From positions 59,921-123,920 of the forward strand of contig JACRPN010000013.1 in the NCBI GenBank assembly GCA_016223145.1: a stretch of DNA of 64,000 nt, in the 5' to 3' direction. This document shows, piece by piece, positions 35,274 to 45,013 of the stretch. How positions within the stretch are numbered: position 1 is the first letter of the stretch; every line of letters starts with the position of its first letter. The DNA comes from Armatimonadota bacterium. Lineage in GTDB: Bacteria; Armatimonadota; Fimbriimonadia; Fimbriimonadales; Fimbriimonadaceae. The notes below the pieces were generated by a model. That model ran no database searches. It was not told the DNA's origin and saw nothing but the letters and a program-made list of their open reading frames with translations. A program made the translations under genes and the position numbers.

Positions 35274-35573
35274 CTAACTCTTGATCTCGATATCAACGCC
35301 GCTTGGCAGATCGAGGCGCATGAGGGCATCGATGGTCTTGTTCGTGGGCTCGACGATATCGATCAAGCGGTTGTGGGTCCGCAGCTCGAAGTGTTCCATC
35401 GACTCCTTGTCGATGGTCGGGCCGCGGTTGACGCAGAAGCGCCGGATATCGGTGGGAAGGGGGATCGGGCCGCGGATTCGGGCGCCGGTGCGGCGTGCGG
35501 TCTCGGCGATCTTCTCGGCCGAGATGTCGAGAATGCGGTGGTCATAGGCCCGTAGGCGGATTCTTACTTTCAT
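35274..35573 (-). CDS. rpsJ: 30S ribosomal protein S10
   Basis: 99 residues from ATG 35571-35573 with GGAGAA upstream; a longer frame to 35687 is leader with hairpin repeats. [34 protein letters not shown] and [14 protein letters not shown] are diagnostic. S10 is also the NusB partner in antitermination. It is the first gene of this operon. Confidence 0.98.
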   Translation of the reverse strand: MKVRIRLRAYDHRILDISAEKIAETARRTGARIRGPIPLPTDIRRFCVNRGPTIDKESMEHFELRTHNRLIDIVEPTNKTIDALMRLDLPSGVDIEIKS

Positions 35574-35595
35574 GCTTCGATGTTTCTCCAGATTG

Positions 35596-35642
35596 GCGCA
35601 GGCTGGAAGCCTGCGCTCCGGGGTGCGGACAAGGCTGTCCGC
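35596..35642. repeat. REP doublet with CTGGAA loops (related to family A)
   Basis: Two hairpins, GCGCAGGCTGGAAGCCTGCGC (35596-35616, 21 bases, written here as GCGCAGGC and GCCTGCGC arms around TGGAA) and GCGGACAAGGCTGTCCGC (35625-35642), lie in the rpsJ leader. The doublet layout matches the family A units at 35859, 36636 and 38200. Confidence 0.7.
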
Positions 35643-35709
35643 GCTCCTATTTCCCCGCGAATTCCGGATAGCCGCATGACCAGCCATCCCAACCTCTCAG
35701 GGACGGACG

Positions 35710-35738
35710 ATTGTACCACAGGCACATTGGCGCCGCAA
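35710..35738 (-). promoter_or_regulatory. Promoter of the S10 ribosomal operon
   Basis: On the minus strand TTGCGG (35733-35738), 17 bases, TACAAT (35710-35715). It gives a leader of about 130 bases before rpsJ, including a REP doublet. Confidence 0.7.
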
Positions 35739-35858
35739 AACGGATCCTTGGCTTTCGCGCAGCTTCTGCTCAGCTTTTTTAGGCCCTTTCGGCGGTGCAA
35801 TGCGATACGGAATGGCCCGGATTCCCGGGAGTACAGGGGCATGTTGATGGGATGGGAC

Positions 35859-35915
35859 GGAACGCGAGACTCCAGTCTCGCATAGGGTCCCCGAGTCTCC
35901 AGACTCGGGCTCTGG
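35859..35915 (-). repeat. Family A REP doublet, copy 1 (inverted)
   Basis: Hairpins GCGAGACTCCAGTCTCGC (35864-35881) and CCCGAGTCT/AGACTCGGG (35890-35909), separated by ATAGGGTC. This is the reverse orientation of the copies at 36636 and 38200. Confidence 0.9.
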
Positions 35916-35957
35916 CCGCACCTTGAATCACCTCGCCGAATCCACTAAGATAGACAC

Positions 35958-36581
35958 ATGTCCGAGCCTCGAGGCTGGTACTCGCGCGGATATCTTCCAC
36001 ATATCGACGCGGGCCCGGTGCCCCAATTTATTACCTGGCGACTCAAGGATTCTATCCCGCACGCCCTCTTGCTTAGCTGGGAGGAAGAAATGGGGCGTCT
36101 CCCCAAAGAGGAAGCTGCCCGTCAAATGCAATCTCGTATTGAGAGTTACCTCGACGAGGGCCACGGGTCCGCTACCCTCAAGCTTCCAGGAGCCGCCAAG
36201 ATCGTTCAAGATGCCCTTCTCTACTATCACGAGCTCCATTACACGCTTCACGCGTGGGTGGTGATGCCCACGCACGTTCACGTCCTGATCACCCCGTTTG
36301 AAGGCCGCGACTTCCGCGACATTCTCAGGCCTCTGAAGGGATATTGCTCTCGTGAGATCCACAAGCACTACGGCGGCCACGGAGCTTTCTGGCAGAGGGA
36401 CTTCTTCGATCGGATGATCCGAGATGAGGAGCACTTCGGCAAGATCGTTGCCTACATTGAGTGGAATCCAGTCAAGGCCGGGCTCTGCTCCGATCCCTCC
36501 CGCTTCCCCTATTCCTCGGCGAACCCCACGGCGATAGGGCGCGTTTTGGCAAAGTCCGCAGAGAAGCGGTCGGGAAGATGA
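35958..36581 (+). CDS. REP-associated tyrosine transposase (RAYT, Y1_Tnp family)
   Basis: 207 residues. The HUH motif is intact (MPTHVHVLI, His106 and His108) and the likely catalytic Tyr is Tyr129 in RPLKGYCSREI. FWQRDFFDRMIRDEEHF (145-160 region) and IVAYIEWNPVKAGLC are typical of RAYTs. Such single-stranded DNA endonucleases are thought to mobilise REP palindromes. Here the gene lies between two REP doublets in inverted orientation (35859-35915 and 36636-36691), the usual REPtron layout. The gene looks intact and stands alone on the plus strand. Confidence 0.95.
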   Translation: MSEPRGWYSRGYLPHIDAGPVPQFITWRLKDSIPHALLLSWEEEMGRLPKEEAARQMQSRIESYLDEGHGSATLKLPGAAKIVQDALLYYHELHYTLHAWVVMPTHVHVLITPFEGRDFRDILRPLKGYCSREIHKHYGGHGAFWQRDFFDRMIRDEEHFGKIVAYIEWNPVKAGLCSDPSRFPYSSANPTAIGRVLAKSAEKRSGR

Positions 36582-36635
36582 GCCACAACCCCTGAGCCTT
36601 CCGTTCCGAAGTTCTTCAGGGGCTCTGCTCTTGTC

Positions 36636-36691
36636 TCATCCGCGAATCTGGAGATTCGCGGACCCTATGCGAGACTGGAGTCTCGCGTTCC
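36636..36691 (+). repeat. Family A REP doublet, copy 2
   Basis: Hairpins CGCGAATCTGGAGATTCGCG (36641-36660) and GCGAGACTGGAGTCTCGC (36669-36686) separated by GACCCTAT, followed by GTTCC. Confidence 0.92.
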
Positions 36692-36736
36692 GAACCAAAC
36701 GCCGCTTCAGCGGTTCCTTTTACCGACGTTTCGCAC

Positions 36737-38152
36737 TCAATACCGATAATGATCCGGTTTGTATGGGCCGTTGGGGTCCACCGAGATGTAGCTTGCCTGA
36801 TCTGGACGGAGCTGGGTCAGCTTGGAATCCAGCTTCTTGAGCTGGAGCCGCGCCACCTTCTCGTCCAGGATCTTTGGCAGCACATAGACGCCCGGCGCGT
36901 ACTCGCCGGCCTTGGTCCAAAGCTCGATCTGCGCCATCACCTGGTTGGTGAAGCTCGAGCTCATCACATAGCTGGGGTGGCCCGTTCCGCAACCGAGGTT
37001 GACCAGGCGTCCTTCCGCAAGAAGCGTGATCCGCTTCCCGTCAGGAAACACGATGTGGTCCACCTGCGGCTTGATGTTCTCCCACTTGTAGCCCTTGAGC
37101 GAGGCAACGTCGATCTCGCTGTCGAAGTGGCCGATGTTGCAGACGATGGCCTCGTCCTTCATCGCCTTCATGTGCTCGTGCGTGATCACGTGGTAGTTGC
37201 CGGTCGCCGTCACGAAGATGTCGGCCTTGCTCGCGGCATCCTCCATCGTCACGACCGGGTAACCCTCCATCGCCGCCTGCAGCGCGCAGATCGGATCGAT
37301 TTCGGTCACCCAAACCTGGGCGCTCAGAGCACGCAGCGCCTGGGCGCAGCCTTTGCCCACGTCGCCGTAGCCGCAGACCACCGCGATCTTGCCCGCGATC
37401 ATTACGTCGGTCGCGCGCTTGATGCCGTCCACCAGCGACTCGCGGCATCCGTAAAGGTTGTCGAACTTCGACTTGGTCACCGAGTCGTTGACATTGAAGC
37501 AGGGGAACGGAAGCCGTCCCTCCTTCTGAAGCTGATAAAGGCGCTTCACTCCGGTCGTGGTCTCTTCGCTGATGCCCTTGATCGCGGCCTTGATGCGAGA
37601 GTAGTAGCCGGGTGAAGAGGCCAGGCGCCTCTTGATCGAAGCGTAGAGCGCGGTTTCTTCCTCGTTCGTGGGGTTCTCCACGACGCCGGGATCCTCTTCG
37701 GCTCGGGAACCCAGCAGCACAAGCAAAGTGGCGTCACCGCCGTCGTCGAGAATCATGTTGGGGGTCCCGCCATCGGACCAATCCATGATCCGGTGGGTGT
37801 ACTCCCAATACTCATCCAGGTTCTCGCCTTTGACGGCAAACACCGGGATGCCCTGGTCTGCAATCGCGGCGGCGGCGTGGTCCTGGGTGCTGTAGATGTT
37901 GCAGCTCGCCCAACGCACATCGGCACCGAGCGCCCTCAGGGTCTCGATAAGGACGGCCGTCTGGATCGTCATATGAAGCGAGCCTGCGATGCGCGCGCCC
38001 TTGAGCGGCTGCGCCTTGGCGAACTCGTCGCGAATGGCAATGAGTCCGGGCATTTCCTTCTCGGCGATCGCGATCTCTTTGCGGCCCCATTCGGCAAGGC
38101 CAAGGTCGGCGACATGAAAGTCGGTCTGAATTGGGTTGTTGACGGTGTGCAT
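36737..38152 (-). CDS. ahcY: Adenosylhomocysteinase
   Basis: 471 residues from ATG 38150-38152 with CAAGGAGC upstream; a longer frame to 38272 is riboswitch leader. AhcY hydrolyses S-adenosylhomocysteine to adenosine and homocysteine with bound NAD, in the cytosol. Motifs are the start [60 protein letters not shown], the NAD-binding [10 protein letters not shown] near 275, and the C-terminal [10 protein letters not shown]. Expression is controlled by an SAH riboswitch and terminator at 38263-38377, an ON switch matching the enzyme's substrate. Confidence 0.99.
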   Translation of the reverse strand: MHTVNNPIQTDFHVADLGLAEWGRKEIAIAEKEMPGLIAIRDEFAKAQPLKGARIAGSLHMTIQTAVLIETLRALGADVRWASCNIYSTQDHAAAAIADQGIPVFAVKGENLDEYWEYTHRIMDWSDGGTPNMILDDGGDATLLVLLGSRAEEDPGVVENPTNEEETALYASIKRRLASSPGYYSRIKAAIKGISEETTTGVKRLYQLQKEGRLPFPCFNVNDSVTKSKFDNLYGCRESLVDGIKRATDVMIAGKIAVVCGYGDVGKGCAQALRALSAQVWVTEIDPICALQAAMEGYPVVTMEDAASKADIFVTATGNYHVITHEHMKAMKDEAIVCNIGHFDSEIDVASLKGYKWENIKPQVDHIVFPDGKRITLLAEGRLVNLGCGTGHPSYVMSSSFTNQVMAQIELWTKAGEYAPGVYVLPKILDEKVARLQLKKLDSKLTQLRPDQASYISVDPNGPYKPDHYRY

Positions 38153-38199
38153 GTTGCTCCTTGAATTGTCGGTCCTGGACGTCTTGTTCTTCTCGCTGC

Positions 38200-38256
38200 C
38201 CGAGCGCGAATCGGGAGATTCGCGGACCCTAGGCGAGACTGGAGTCTCGCGTTCCG
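38200..38256 (+). repeat. Family A REP doublet, copy 3, in the ahcY leader
   Basis: Hairpins CGCGAATCGGGAGATTCGCG (38205-38224) and GCGAGACTGGAGTCTCGC (38233-38250) separated by GACCCTAG. Same orientation as copy 2. It lies between the riboswitch terminator and the ahcY start codon, so it is transcribed whenever ahcY is expressed. Confidence 0.92.
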
Positions 38257-38262
38257 ACTCCC

Positions 38263-38301
38263 AAAAAAACAAAACGCCCGCAAGACCTTTTCTTGCGAGC
38301 G
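38263..38301 (-). terminator. Riboswitch-controlled terminator of ahcY
   Basis: On the minus strand CGCTCGCAAGA (38291-38301), loop of five, TCTTGCGGGCG (38275-38285), then TTTTGTTTTTTT. The 5' arm overlaps or abuts the 3' strand of the riboswitch pseudoknot, giving a mechanism for SAH-dependent readthrough. Confidence 0.88.
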
Positions 38302-38377
38302 CCGTTGCCTACGAAAAAGCTAACGCTTCTCCCCGCCGAGCCTGGCCCCGAAACCCGGGCTTGCAACGCTCCTCGGC
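38297..38377 (-). promoter_or_regulatory. SAH riboswitch
   Basis: On the minus strand the aptamer reads GCCGAGGAGCGTTGCAAG (P1 5' strand GCCGAG at 38372-38377), a P2 hairpin CCCG...CGGG, then CCAGGCTCGGC closing P1 (38335-38340). An optional hairpin GAAGC-GTTA-GCTT follows, and CAACGGCGCTC (38297-38308) can pair with GAGCGTTGC (38363-38371) as the pseudoknot. CCGAGGAGCG..GCAA and CAGGCTCGG are the diagnostic conserved blocks of this class. It precedes ahcY, the expected gene. Confidence 0.92.
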
Positions 38378-38451
38378 AGTGATGATATTATGACACAAGT
38401 CTTGCTGGACCCCAGCAGTTATGCCAGGGTCCAAAGGGTGGCTCCAAGGTC

Positions 38452-39639
38452 CTAAAGCCCCGCCAAGAACCGCTGGACCTGCTTTCGTTCAGGCCCCTTA
38501 AGGCTCAAATAGCGAGATCTCGAAACCGTCGCCTCGCCGCCGTGGGCCCGAATCGCCAAATCAAGCGTCTTGGCCCGCCCATCGTGCAGAAACCGCTTCT
38601 TCAGCCGCAGACCCCATAGCGGCGCCGTTCGAAACTCACTTCCAGTGGCGTCGCCTTGCCGGATGCCGTCGGCAAGCCCCGGACCCATGTCGTGGAGCAG
38701 AAAGTCTGAATACGGCGCAATCACCTTCGAGGCCAGCGCAGGATGGGCGTCTGGTTTGGTGGTTAAGGATGGAACATGGCAGCGCTCGCACCCAATCGCG
38801 CCGAACAGCCGCTTCCCCGCCAGATCGAGGCTGGGAAGCGGAGCGGGCGGCGCGAGGAAGGTCATGAACCGATAGAAGGAGTCGATGTCCGCGCCGATGT
38901 CCTCCGGGTCCTGGACCAGGTCTGCGCCCTGTGGAATCGCCTTGCCAGAAGGCTTAATCTCTTCCTGCATGAGGGGATTGGTCACCCCGATCTCGTTGAG
39001 ATACGCGAAAGAGGCAAACCACTCCAGATCGGAAATCTGCGCCTTCCAGCCGAACCGCCCGATCTCCGTCTGCTGGCTCAACGGGTTGAGCACCCAATTG
39101 ACCTTTCCCTTCACGCCGTCGTGTTCGGGGCGCGAGGCCAGGTCAAGCAGCGTCTGATCGTCGATCGCCTCGATCAGCCCCAGCCCAAAGAGCTGCGGAG
39201 AAGTCCGTCGGCTAACAAAGAGCGCCTCTGCAGGGATCTTCTCGCCGTGGACGGGGTAGTTCTTGATCTTGCGGCCAAGCGACTTCTGCTGCAGGATCGG
39301 CCCGCCGAGGTCCGCAAGGTCCGAGTATTCTCCATCGCGAATCCCGCCGATCACGAACACGTCGCTTGCGCTGTTCGCCCCCGCGCCGCCAGGCGCTCCG
39401 ACGCCGTGGCATTCCCGACAGGAGGTCCCGTTGAACACCGGCCCAAGCCCCTTCTGGACCCCCACATTGAACCCAAATACCCCTGCCGCTGCCCAGAAGA
39501 GGAGGTCCTCCTGTCGGTCCAGCCCGGAAACCGGAAAGCCAAGCTTGGGTGCCTTCTGCGCGGATGGAGGCGAGCCCGCACCCAACATCGATACGACGCC
39601 GAGCGCCAAACCGGCCCCGGGCACGGTGAACCACTTCAT
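38452..39639 (-). CDS. Diheme oxidoreductase (DUF1111/DHOR family)
   Basis: 395 residues with a signal peptide (VPGAGLALGVVSMLGAGSPP region). Two c-type heme motifs are visible: CRECH at 74-78 with NGTSCRECHGVGAPGG and CERCH at 284-288 with GAIGCERCHVPSL. The spacing and the LFGLGLIEAI and APLWGLR.KKRFLHDGRA stretches fit the di-heme oxidoreductase (DUF1111) relatives of cytochrome c peroxidase. It should act in the periplasm; substrate unknown. It is separated from tuf by a terminator and lies within the otherwise translation-related stretch. Confidence 0.92.
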   Translation of the reverse strand: MKWFTVPGAGLALGVVSMLGAGSPPSAQKAPKLGFPVSGLDRQEDLLFWAAAGVFGFNVGVQKGLGPVFNGTSCRECHGVGAPGGAGANSASDVFVIGGIRDGEYSDLADLGGPILQQKSLGRKIKNYPVHGEKIPAEALFVSRRTSPQLFGLGLIEAIDDQTLLDLASRPEHDGVKGKVNWVLNPLSQQTEIGRFGWKAQISDLEWFASFAYLNEIGVTNPLMQEEIKPSGKAIPQGADLVQDPEDIGADIDSFYRFMTFLAPPAPLPSLDLAGKRLFGAIGCERCHVPSLTTKPDAHPALASKVIAPYSDFLLHDMGPGLADGIRQGDATGSEFRTAPLWGLRLKKRFLHDGRAKTLDLAIRAHGGEATVSRSRYLSLKGPERKQVQRFLAGL

Positions 39640-39662
39640 TTCTCTAGGATATCTCCTCCCAT

Positions 39663-39703
39663 CAAAAACAAGAACGCCCGTGGCCTTGGGCCACGGGCGT
39701 TCT
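39663..39703 (-). terminator. Rho-independent terminator after tuf
   Basis: On the minus strand GAACGCCCGTGGCC/GGCCACGGGCGTTC with a very short loop, followed by TTGTTTTTG. It separates tuf from the diheme oxidoreductase gene. Confidence 0.92.
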
Positions 39704-39721
39704 CAAGAGTGAAGCAGGTGC

Positions 39722-40933
<1,212 letters not shown>

Positions 40934-41004
40934 GTATCTGGGTGGATCCTTTTAGATTCAAACTCCCGCCACCCGGGTTTACGGGGAGAGCCTGACAAGC
41001 CGGT

Positions 41005-41034
41005 ATTGTACCGCCAACGCCAATCAGGCTGCAA
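41005..41034 (-). promoter_or_regulatory. tuf promoter
   Basis: On the minus strand TTGCAG (41029-41034), 18 bases, TACAAT (41005-41010), about 70 bases before the tuf start. Confidence 0.65.
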
Positions 41035-41112
41035 TATGGGGAGGGTTTGGAGGTTGGAAGGATGGTAGGTCCGTGGTGCCTGGGCCGAGGTCCGAGGTTT
41101 CAGGACGGGGTT

Positions 41113-41169
41113 CACCTCGCCCCATCGGAGAGAGGCCGGCAAGCGAAGCGACGCGAACCGGGTGAGGGG
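41113..41169. repeat. Family D repeat in the tuf-fusA spacer
   Basis: CACCTCGCCCCATCGGAGAG, AGGCCGGCAAGCG, then GAACCGGGTGAGGGG. A second shorter unit follows at 41204-41229. Confidence 0.8.
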
Positions 41170-41203
41170 ATGGGATCGCGATGTGCAATGGCGAACGGCT
41201 GAC

Positions 41204-41229
41204 CACCTCGCCCCAGCGGGTAGAGGTGG
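41204..41229. repeat. Short family D unit
   Basis: CCACCTCGCCCCAGCGGGTA then GAGGTGG, able to form a hairpin. Confidence 0.6.
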
Positions 41230-41230
41230 T

Positions 41231-41276
41231 ATTCCCAACCTACAGACCTACAAACTTGCCGACCTGCGAACCTGCT
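41231..41276. repeat. GACCTAC-type word repeat before the fusA stop
   Basis: AACCTACAGACCTACAAACTT, GACCTGCGAACCTGC. Its complement in word style (GGTTTGGAGGTTGGAAGG) stands at 41042-41065, so the two halves enclose the family D units. Confidence 0.6.
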
Positions 41277-43404
41277 ATCTCCCGCCCTGGGCCTTCGCTA
41301 TCACTTCGGTGGCGATGTTGTTCGGCACCTCTTCGTAGTGCGAAGGCGTGACGTTCGGCGTCGCACGGCCCTGGGTGAGCGAGCGCAGCGTCGTCACGTA
41401 GCCAAACATCTCGGAGAGGGGCACATGCGCGTTCACGATCGACGTGCCGCCCATGGCATTCTCCATGCCCTCGATGCGGCCCCGGCGGCTGTTCAGGTCG
41501 CCCACAACGTCCCCCACGTTGCCTTCCGGCGTCGTGACTTCGACGTGCATGATCGGCTCCTTGAGCACGGGGTTAGCCTTTTTCATGGCTTCCTTGAAGC
41601 CGATGACGCCCGCCTGCTTGAAGGCGTTTTCGTTCGAGTCCACCTCGTGGTAGCTGCCGTCCACGACCATCACCTTGACATCCACGACGGGGTAGCCCGC
41701 CACGATGCCCGAGGTCATGGCCTCGCGAACGCCCTTTTCGATCGCGGGGATGTATTCCTTCGGAATCGCGCCGCCAACGACCTTGTTCTCAAAAATGAAT
41801 CCCGATCCGGGCGGAAGCGGCTCGATCTCTAGCCAACAGTGGCCATACTGGCCCGAACCACCCGTCTGACGGACAAAGCGCCCTTCGGCCTTGGCCTTGA
41901 TGCGGCAGGTTTCGCGATAGGCGACCTGCGGTTTGCCTTGGTTGGCCTGAACCCCGAACTCCCGGTTCAGACGGTCCACGATAATTTCGAGGTGAAGCTC
42001 GCCCATGCCCGAGATGATCGTCTGGCCGCTCTCCGCGTCGGTGAACATGCGGAAGGTCGGATCTTCCTGCGCGAGTCGGATCAGCGAGGTCGCCAGCTTC
42101 TCCTGGTCGGCCTTGCTCTTTGGCTCGATGGCAATCTGGATGACCGGTTCCGGGAAGCGGATACTCTCAAGAGCGATCGGCTTCTTTTCGTCACAGATCG
42201 TATGTCCGGTGTTGATGTCGTTCAGACCGATCACGCCGACGATTTCTCCCGCGTACACCTCGTTAAGGTCGGTGCGGTCGTTGGCGTGCATTTCGAGAAT
42301 TCGGCCGACGCGCTCGGTTCGAGTTCGGAATTCGTTGGTCTGAGGATCGCGATAGCAAACCGTGACCGATGAGCCCTTGCGGAGCATGCCCGAATAGACA
42401 CGGAGATAGGTCAAGCGGCCGACATATTTGTCGGACATGATCTTGAAAGCGAGCGCGGAGAACGGCTCGGTGTCGTCCGGATTGCGCTCAAGCGGCGCTT
42501 CAGTGTCGGGATCGACACCCTTGACCGCGCCCACATCGAGCGGAGACGGAAGGAAGTCGACGACCGCGTCGACCATCGCCTGCACGCCCTTGTTCTTGAA
42601 GCTGGAACCCGAGAGGATCGGCACGATCTTGTTACCCACCGTGCCGACACGGATGGCGGCGCGAAGGTCGGCTTCGCTGATGTCGTCGCCCTCGAGGAAG
42701 CGCTCCATGATCGAATCGTCGTAATCGGAGATGGCTTCGATCATTTTCTCGCGCCACTTGGCGGCGGTCTCGAGCATGTCTGCAGGGCAGTCCACAACTT
42801 CAAATTGCTTTCCGTCGTCGGACTTGTAGATCGTGGCCTTCATCGTGATAAGGTCCACATAGCCCTTGTACTGGCTCTCCGCGCCGATGGGAATCTGAAT
42901 GGGCGCGGCGTTCGTGCCGAGCCGCTGCAGGATCTTCTCTACGACCGCGAAGAAGTCCGCGCCAAGGCGGTCCATCTTGTTGACATAGATGATTCGCGGG
43001 ACGCCGTACTTGTTGGCCTGACGCCAAACCGTTTCGCTTTGGGGCTGCACGCCGCCAACAGCGCAAAACACGGCCACACAACCATCGAGCACGCGCAAGG
43101 AGCGCTCGACCTCGACCGTGAAGTCCACGTGGCCAGGGGTGTCGATGATATTGATCTTGTGCTCGGGCTTGTCATCATGGGAACCCGACCAGAAGCAGCT
43201 TGTCGCAGCCGAGGTGATGGTGATGCCGCGCTCCTGCTCTTGGACCATCCAGTCCATGGTCGCCGCGCCCTCGTGCACTTCGCCCATCTTGTGCGACTTG
43301 CCCGTGTAGTAAAGGATGCGCTCCGTGGTGGTCGTCTTGCCGGCGTCGATATGCGCGGCAATGCCGATGTTACGGACGAGTTCGAGAGGGTGCGTGCGTG
43401 GCAT
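41275..43404 (-). CDS. fusA: Elongation factor G
   Basis: 709 residues from ATG 43402-43404 with TAAGGAAA upstream; a longer frame to 43572 was rejected. [61 protein letters not shown] and the C-terminal [20 protein letters not shown] are diagnostic. It is the translocase GTPase of the ribosome. The 324-base spacer from rpsG contains a possible terminator, so fusA may have its own promoter. Confidence 0.99.
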   Translation of the reverse strand: MPRTHPLELVRNIGIAAHIDAGKTTTTERILYYTGKSHKMGEVHEGAATMDWMVQEQERGITITSAATSCFWSGSHDDKPEHKINIIDTPGHVDFTVEVERSLRVLDGCVAVFCAVGGVQPQSETVWRQANKYGVPRIIYVNKMDRLGADFFAVVEKILQRLGTNAAPIQIPIGAESQYKGYVDLITMKATIYKSDDGKQFEVVDCPADMLETAAKWREKMIEAISDYDDSIMERFLEGDDISEADLRAAIRVGTVGNKIVPILSGSSFKNKGVQAMVDAVVDFLPSPLDVGAVKGVDPDTEAPLERNPDDTEPFSALAFKIMSDKYVGRLTYLRVYSGMLRKGSSVTVCYRDPQTNEFRTRTERVGRILEMHANDRTDLNEVYAGEIVGVIGLNDINTGHTICDEKKPIALESIRFPEPVIQIAIEPKSKADQEKLATSLIRLAQEDPTFRMFTDAESGQTIISGMGELHLEIIVDRLNREFGVQANQGKPQVAYRETCRIKAKAEGRFVRQTGGSGQYGHCWLEIEPLPPGSGFIFENKVVGGAIPKEYIPAIEKGVREAMTSGIVAGYPVVDVKVMVVDGSYHEVDSNENAFKQAGVIGFKEAMKKANPVLKEPIMHVEVTTPEGNVGDVVGDLNSRRGRIEGMENAMGGTSIVNAHVPLSEMFGYVTTLRSLTQGRATPNVTPSHYEEVPNNIATEVIAKAQGGR

Positions 43405-43552
43405 GGGTTTCCTTAGATTCAGTTTCTGTTGTTCTTGTTTCCCAGGGACGGCCCTGTCCACTGGGTACTCCATTCGTTCGGTGTTTTGTCGCTGATCGTT
43501 GTTTGTTCTATTAGCAGGAAGTGAGCAATACCATTGGGAGGCGGCCTGGCAA

Positions 43553-43583
43553 CAAAAAACCCCGTCGCTCAATGCGGCAGGGC
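43553..43583 (-). terminator. Possible terminator between rpsG and fusA
   Basis: On the minus strand CCCTGCCGC, ATTGA, GCGACGGGG and then TTTTTTG. The stem has an internal loop, so it is weaker than the others. The rest of the 43405-43728 spacer shows no gene. Confidence 0.45.
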
Positions 43584-43728
43584 CAAGCGGTTCGATTCGC
43601 TTATGCCTTTGCCGAGGTGTTGGCCTCCTTCATGGTCTTGCTCCGAATGGCCGCCTGTGCGGCCCTTCATGTCCATTATGGGCAACTTGGGCCGGAAAAC
43701 TCAAGGTTTCCCAGCCCAGAATCCACGA

Positions 43729-44199
43729 CTAGAAGCGATAGTGCGCGAACGCCTTGTTGGCGTCGGCCATTCGGTGCGTGTCCTCACGCTTTTTCACGGA
43801 GGAGCCCGTGCCGTTCGCGGCATCGAGCAGTTCGGCAGAAAGCTTGTCCTTCATCGTCTTGCCGGAACGCTTGCGAGCGGCTTCGACGATCCATCGGAAG
43901 GCGAGGCTGCGCTTGCGCTCGGGGCGAACGTCCATCGGGACCTGGTAGGTCTGGCCGCCAACGCGCCGGGGGCGCACTTCGACGCCGGGCATCACATTCT
44001 GAACGGCCTTCTCGAATACCTGGATGCCGGGGTTGCCGGTCTTCTCTTCCAGCTCAGAAAGCGCTCCGTAGAAGATCTTCTCGGCGGTGACTTTCTTGCC
44101 ATCGAGCATCATGCGGTTGATGAACCGCTGGGCAAGCTCCGAACCGTAGACGGGATCGGGAAGGATTCGACGTTTGGGGACAGCACCTTTTCTTGGCAT
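43729..44199 (-). CDS. rpsG: 30S ribosomal protein S7
   Basis: 156 residues. [55 protein letters not shown] and [20 protein letters not shown] are diagnostic. S7 starts assembly of the small-subunit head and in some bacteria represses the str operon. It begins 14 bases after the rpsL stop and is surely cotranscribed with it. Confidence 0.99.
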   Translation of the reverse strand: MPRKGAVPKRRILPDPVYGSELAQRFINRMMLDGKKVTAEKIFYGALSELEEKTGNPGIQVFEKAVQNVMPGVEVRPRRVGGQTYQVPMDVRPERKRSLAFRWIVEAARKRSGKTMKDKLSAELLDAANGTGSSVKKREDTHRMADANKAFAHYRF

Positions 44200-44213
44200 T
44201 TCCTATAAGCTCC

Positions 44214-44597
44214 TTACTTCGCCGCCGCCTTCGGACGCTTGGCGCCGTACTTGCTGCGCCCCTGCATCCGGTTCGAGGTTCCCGAGGTCTGCTGCGTGCC
44301 GCGGACGATGTGGTAGCGCACGCCGGGCAGGTCTTTTACACGGCCGCCGCGAACGAGCACGACCGAGTGCTCTTGCAGGTTGTGGCCAATGCCGGGAATA
44401 TAGGCGGTGACTTCGATGCCGTTGGTAAGGCGGACACGGGCCACTTTGCGCAGCGCCGAGTTCGGCTTCTTGGGGGTCATGGTTCGGACGATCGTGCAAA
44501 CGCCCCTCTTGAACGGGTTCCCTTTGAGCGCGGGCGACTTCGACTTGACTCGCGGAATCGACCGGCCCTTTCTTACCAATTGATTGACTGTCGGCAT
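44214..44597 (-). CDS. rpsL: 30S ribosomal protein S12
   Basis: 127 residues from ATG 44595-44597; a longer frame to 44792 reads through the leader and was rejected. [60 protein letters not shown] and [14 protein letters not shown] are diagnostic; the residues around PKKPNSA and [10 protein letters not shown] are those where streptomycin resistance mutations arise in other species. First gene of the rpsL-rpsG unit; the leader carries a terminator. Confidence 0.99.
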   Translation of the reverse strand: MPTVNQLVRKGRSIPRVKSKSPALKGNPFKRGVCTIVRTMTPKKPNSALRKVARVRLTNGIEVTAYIPGIGHNLQEHSVVLVRGGRVKDLPGVRYHIVRGTQQTSGTSNRMQGRSKYGAKRPKAAAK

Positions 44598-44627
44598 ACT
44601 GTTTCCAAATTCTCCATTGTTTGTGTC

Positions 44628-44663
44628 CGACATGTCTGACTCGTCTGACCTGTCCGACTCTGG
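44628..44663. repeat. GTCTGAC-type word repeat in the rpsL leader
   Basis: GTCCGACATGTCTGACTCGT then CTGACCTGTCCGACTC. It is the same word family as in the groEL leader and in lysS. Confidence 0.75.
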
Positions 44664-44667
44664 CTCC

Positions 44668-44696
44668 CCATCAAAAAAGCCCCTTCGATCTCTCGA
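44668..44696 (-). terminator. Terminator in the rpsL leader (possible attenuator)
   Basis: On the minus strand GCCCCTGTCGAGAGATCGA then AGGGGC followed by TTTTTT: outer stem GCCCCT/AGGGGC and inner stem TCGA-GAGA-TCGA. It lies between the promoter at 44821 and the rpsL start, with no gene upstream on this strand, so it should act on the leader transcript itself. Confidence 0.8.
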
Positions 44697-44820
44697 CAGG
44701 GGCCCGTGCCTTCTGGTTCTTCGTCTGCTTGTCGCTCGCTTCAGAATCCGTCTCGGCGCTCGGGAGCCTCCACACAAGGGATATTGGCCCAAAAGGCAAC
44801 AGCCTCAAAGACCAAGGTGG

Positions 44821-44850
44821 ATTATGGACAGGTGGCACGAAGCTTGTCAA
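44821..44850 (-). promoter_or_regulatory. Promoter of the rpsL-rpsG unit
   Basis: On the minus strand TTGACA (44845-44850), 18 bases, CATAAT (44821-44826). This predicts a leader of about 215 bases containing the terminator at 44668-44696. Confidence 0.72.
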
Positions 44851-44861
44851 GGGGCTGAAGA

Positions 44862-44995
44862 CGCGAAGGGCGATGAGCGATGCGCGATGAGTCGCTTCAG
44901 GTCGACCGGGTTGATGGGAGCAGGCTTCGATAGGATCGCCGCGACAGGGCTGACACTCCTCGATCGCCCGTCGCCCATCGCAGATCGCATCTCCA
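44862..44995. repeat. GCGATGGGCGA-type word repeat, two complementary halves
   Basis: GAAGGGCGATGAGCGATGCG and CGATGAGTCGC on the left; ATCGCCCGTCGCCCATCGCA and GATCGCATCTCC on the right. The block lies between the divergent rpsL promoter and lysS. Confidence 0.65.
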
Positions 44996-45013
44996 AGTAC
45001 AATCACCCTTCCC

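Noticed and set aside
44214-44792. 192-residue form of S12
   Set aside because: The extra 65 codons include the leader terminator and word repeat; S12 normally begins [11 protein letters not shown].
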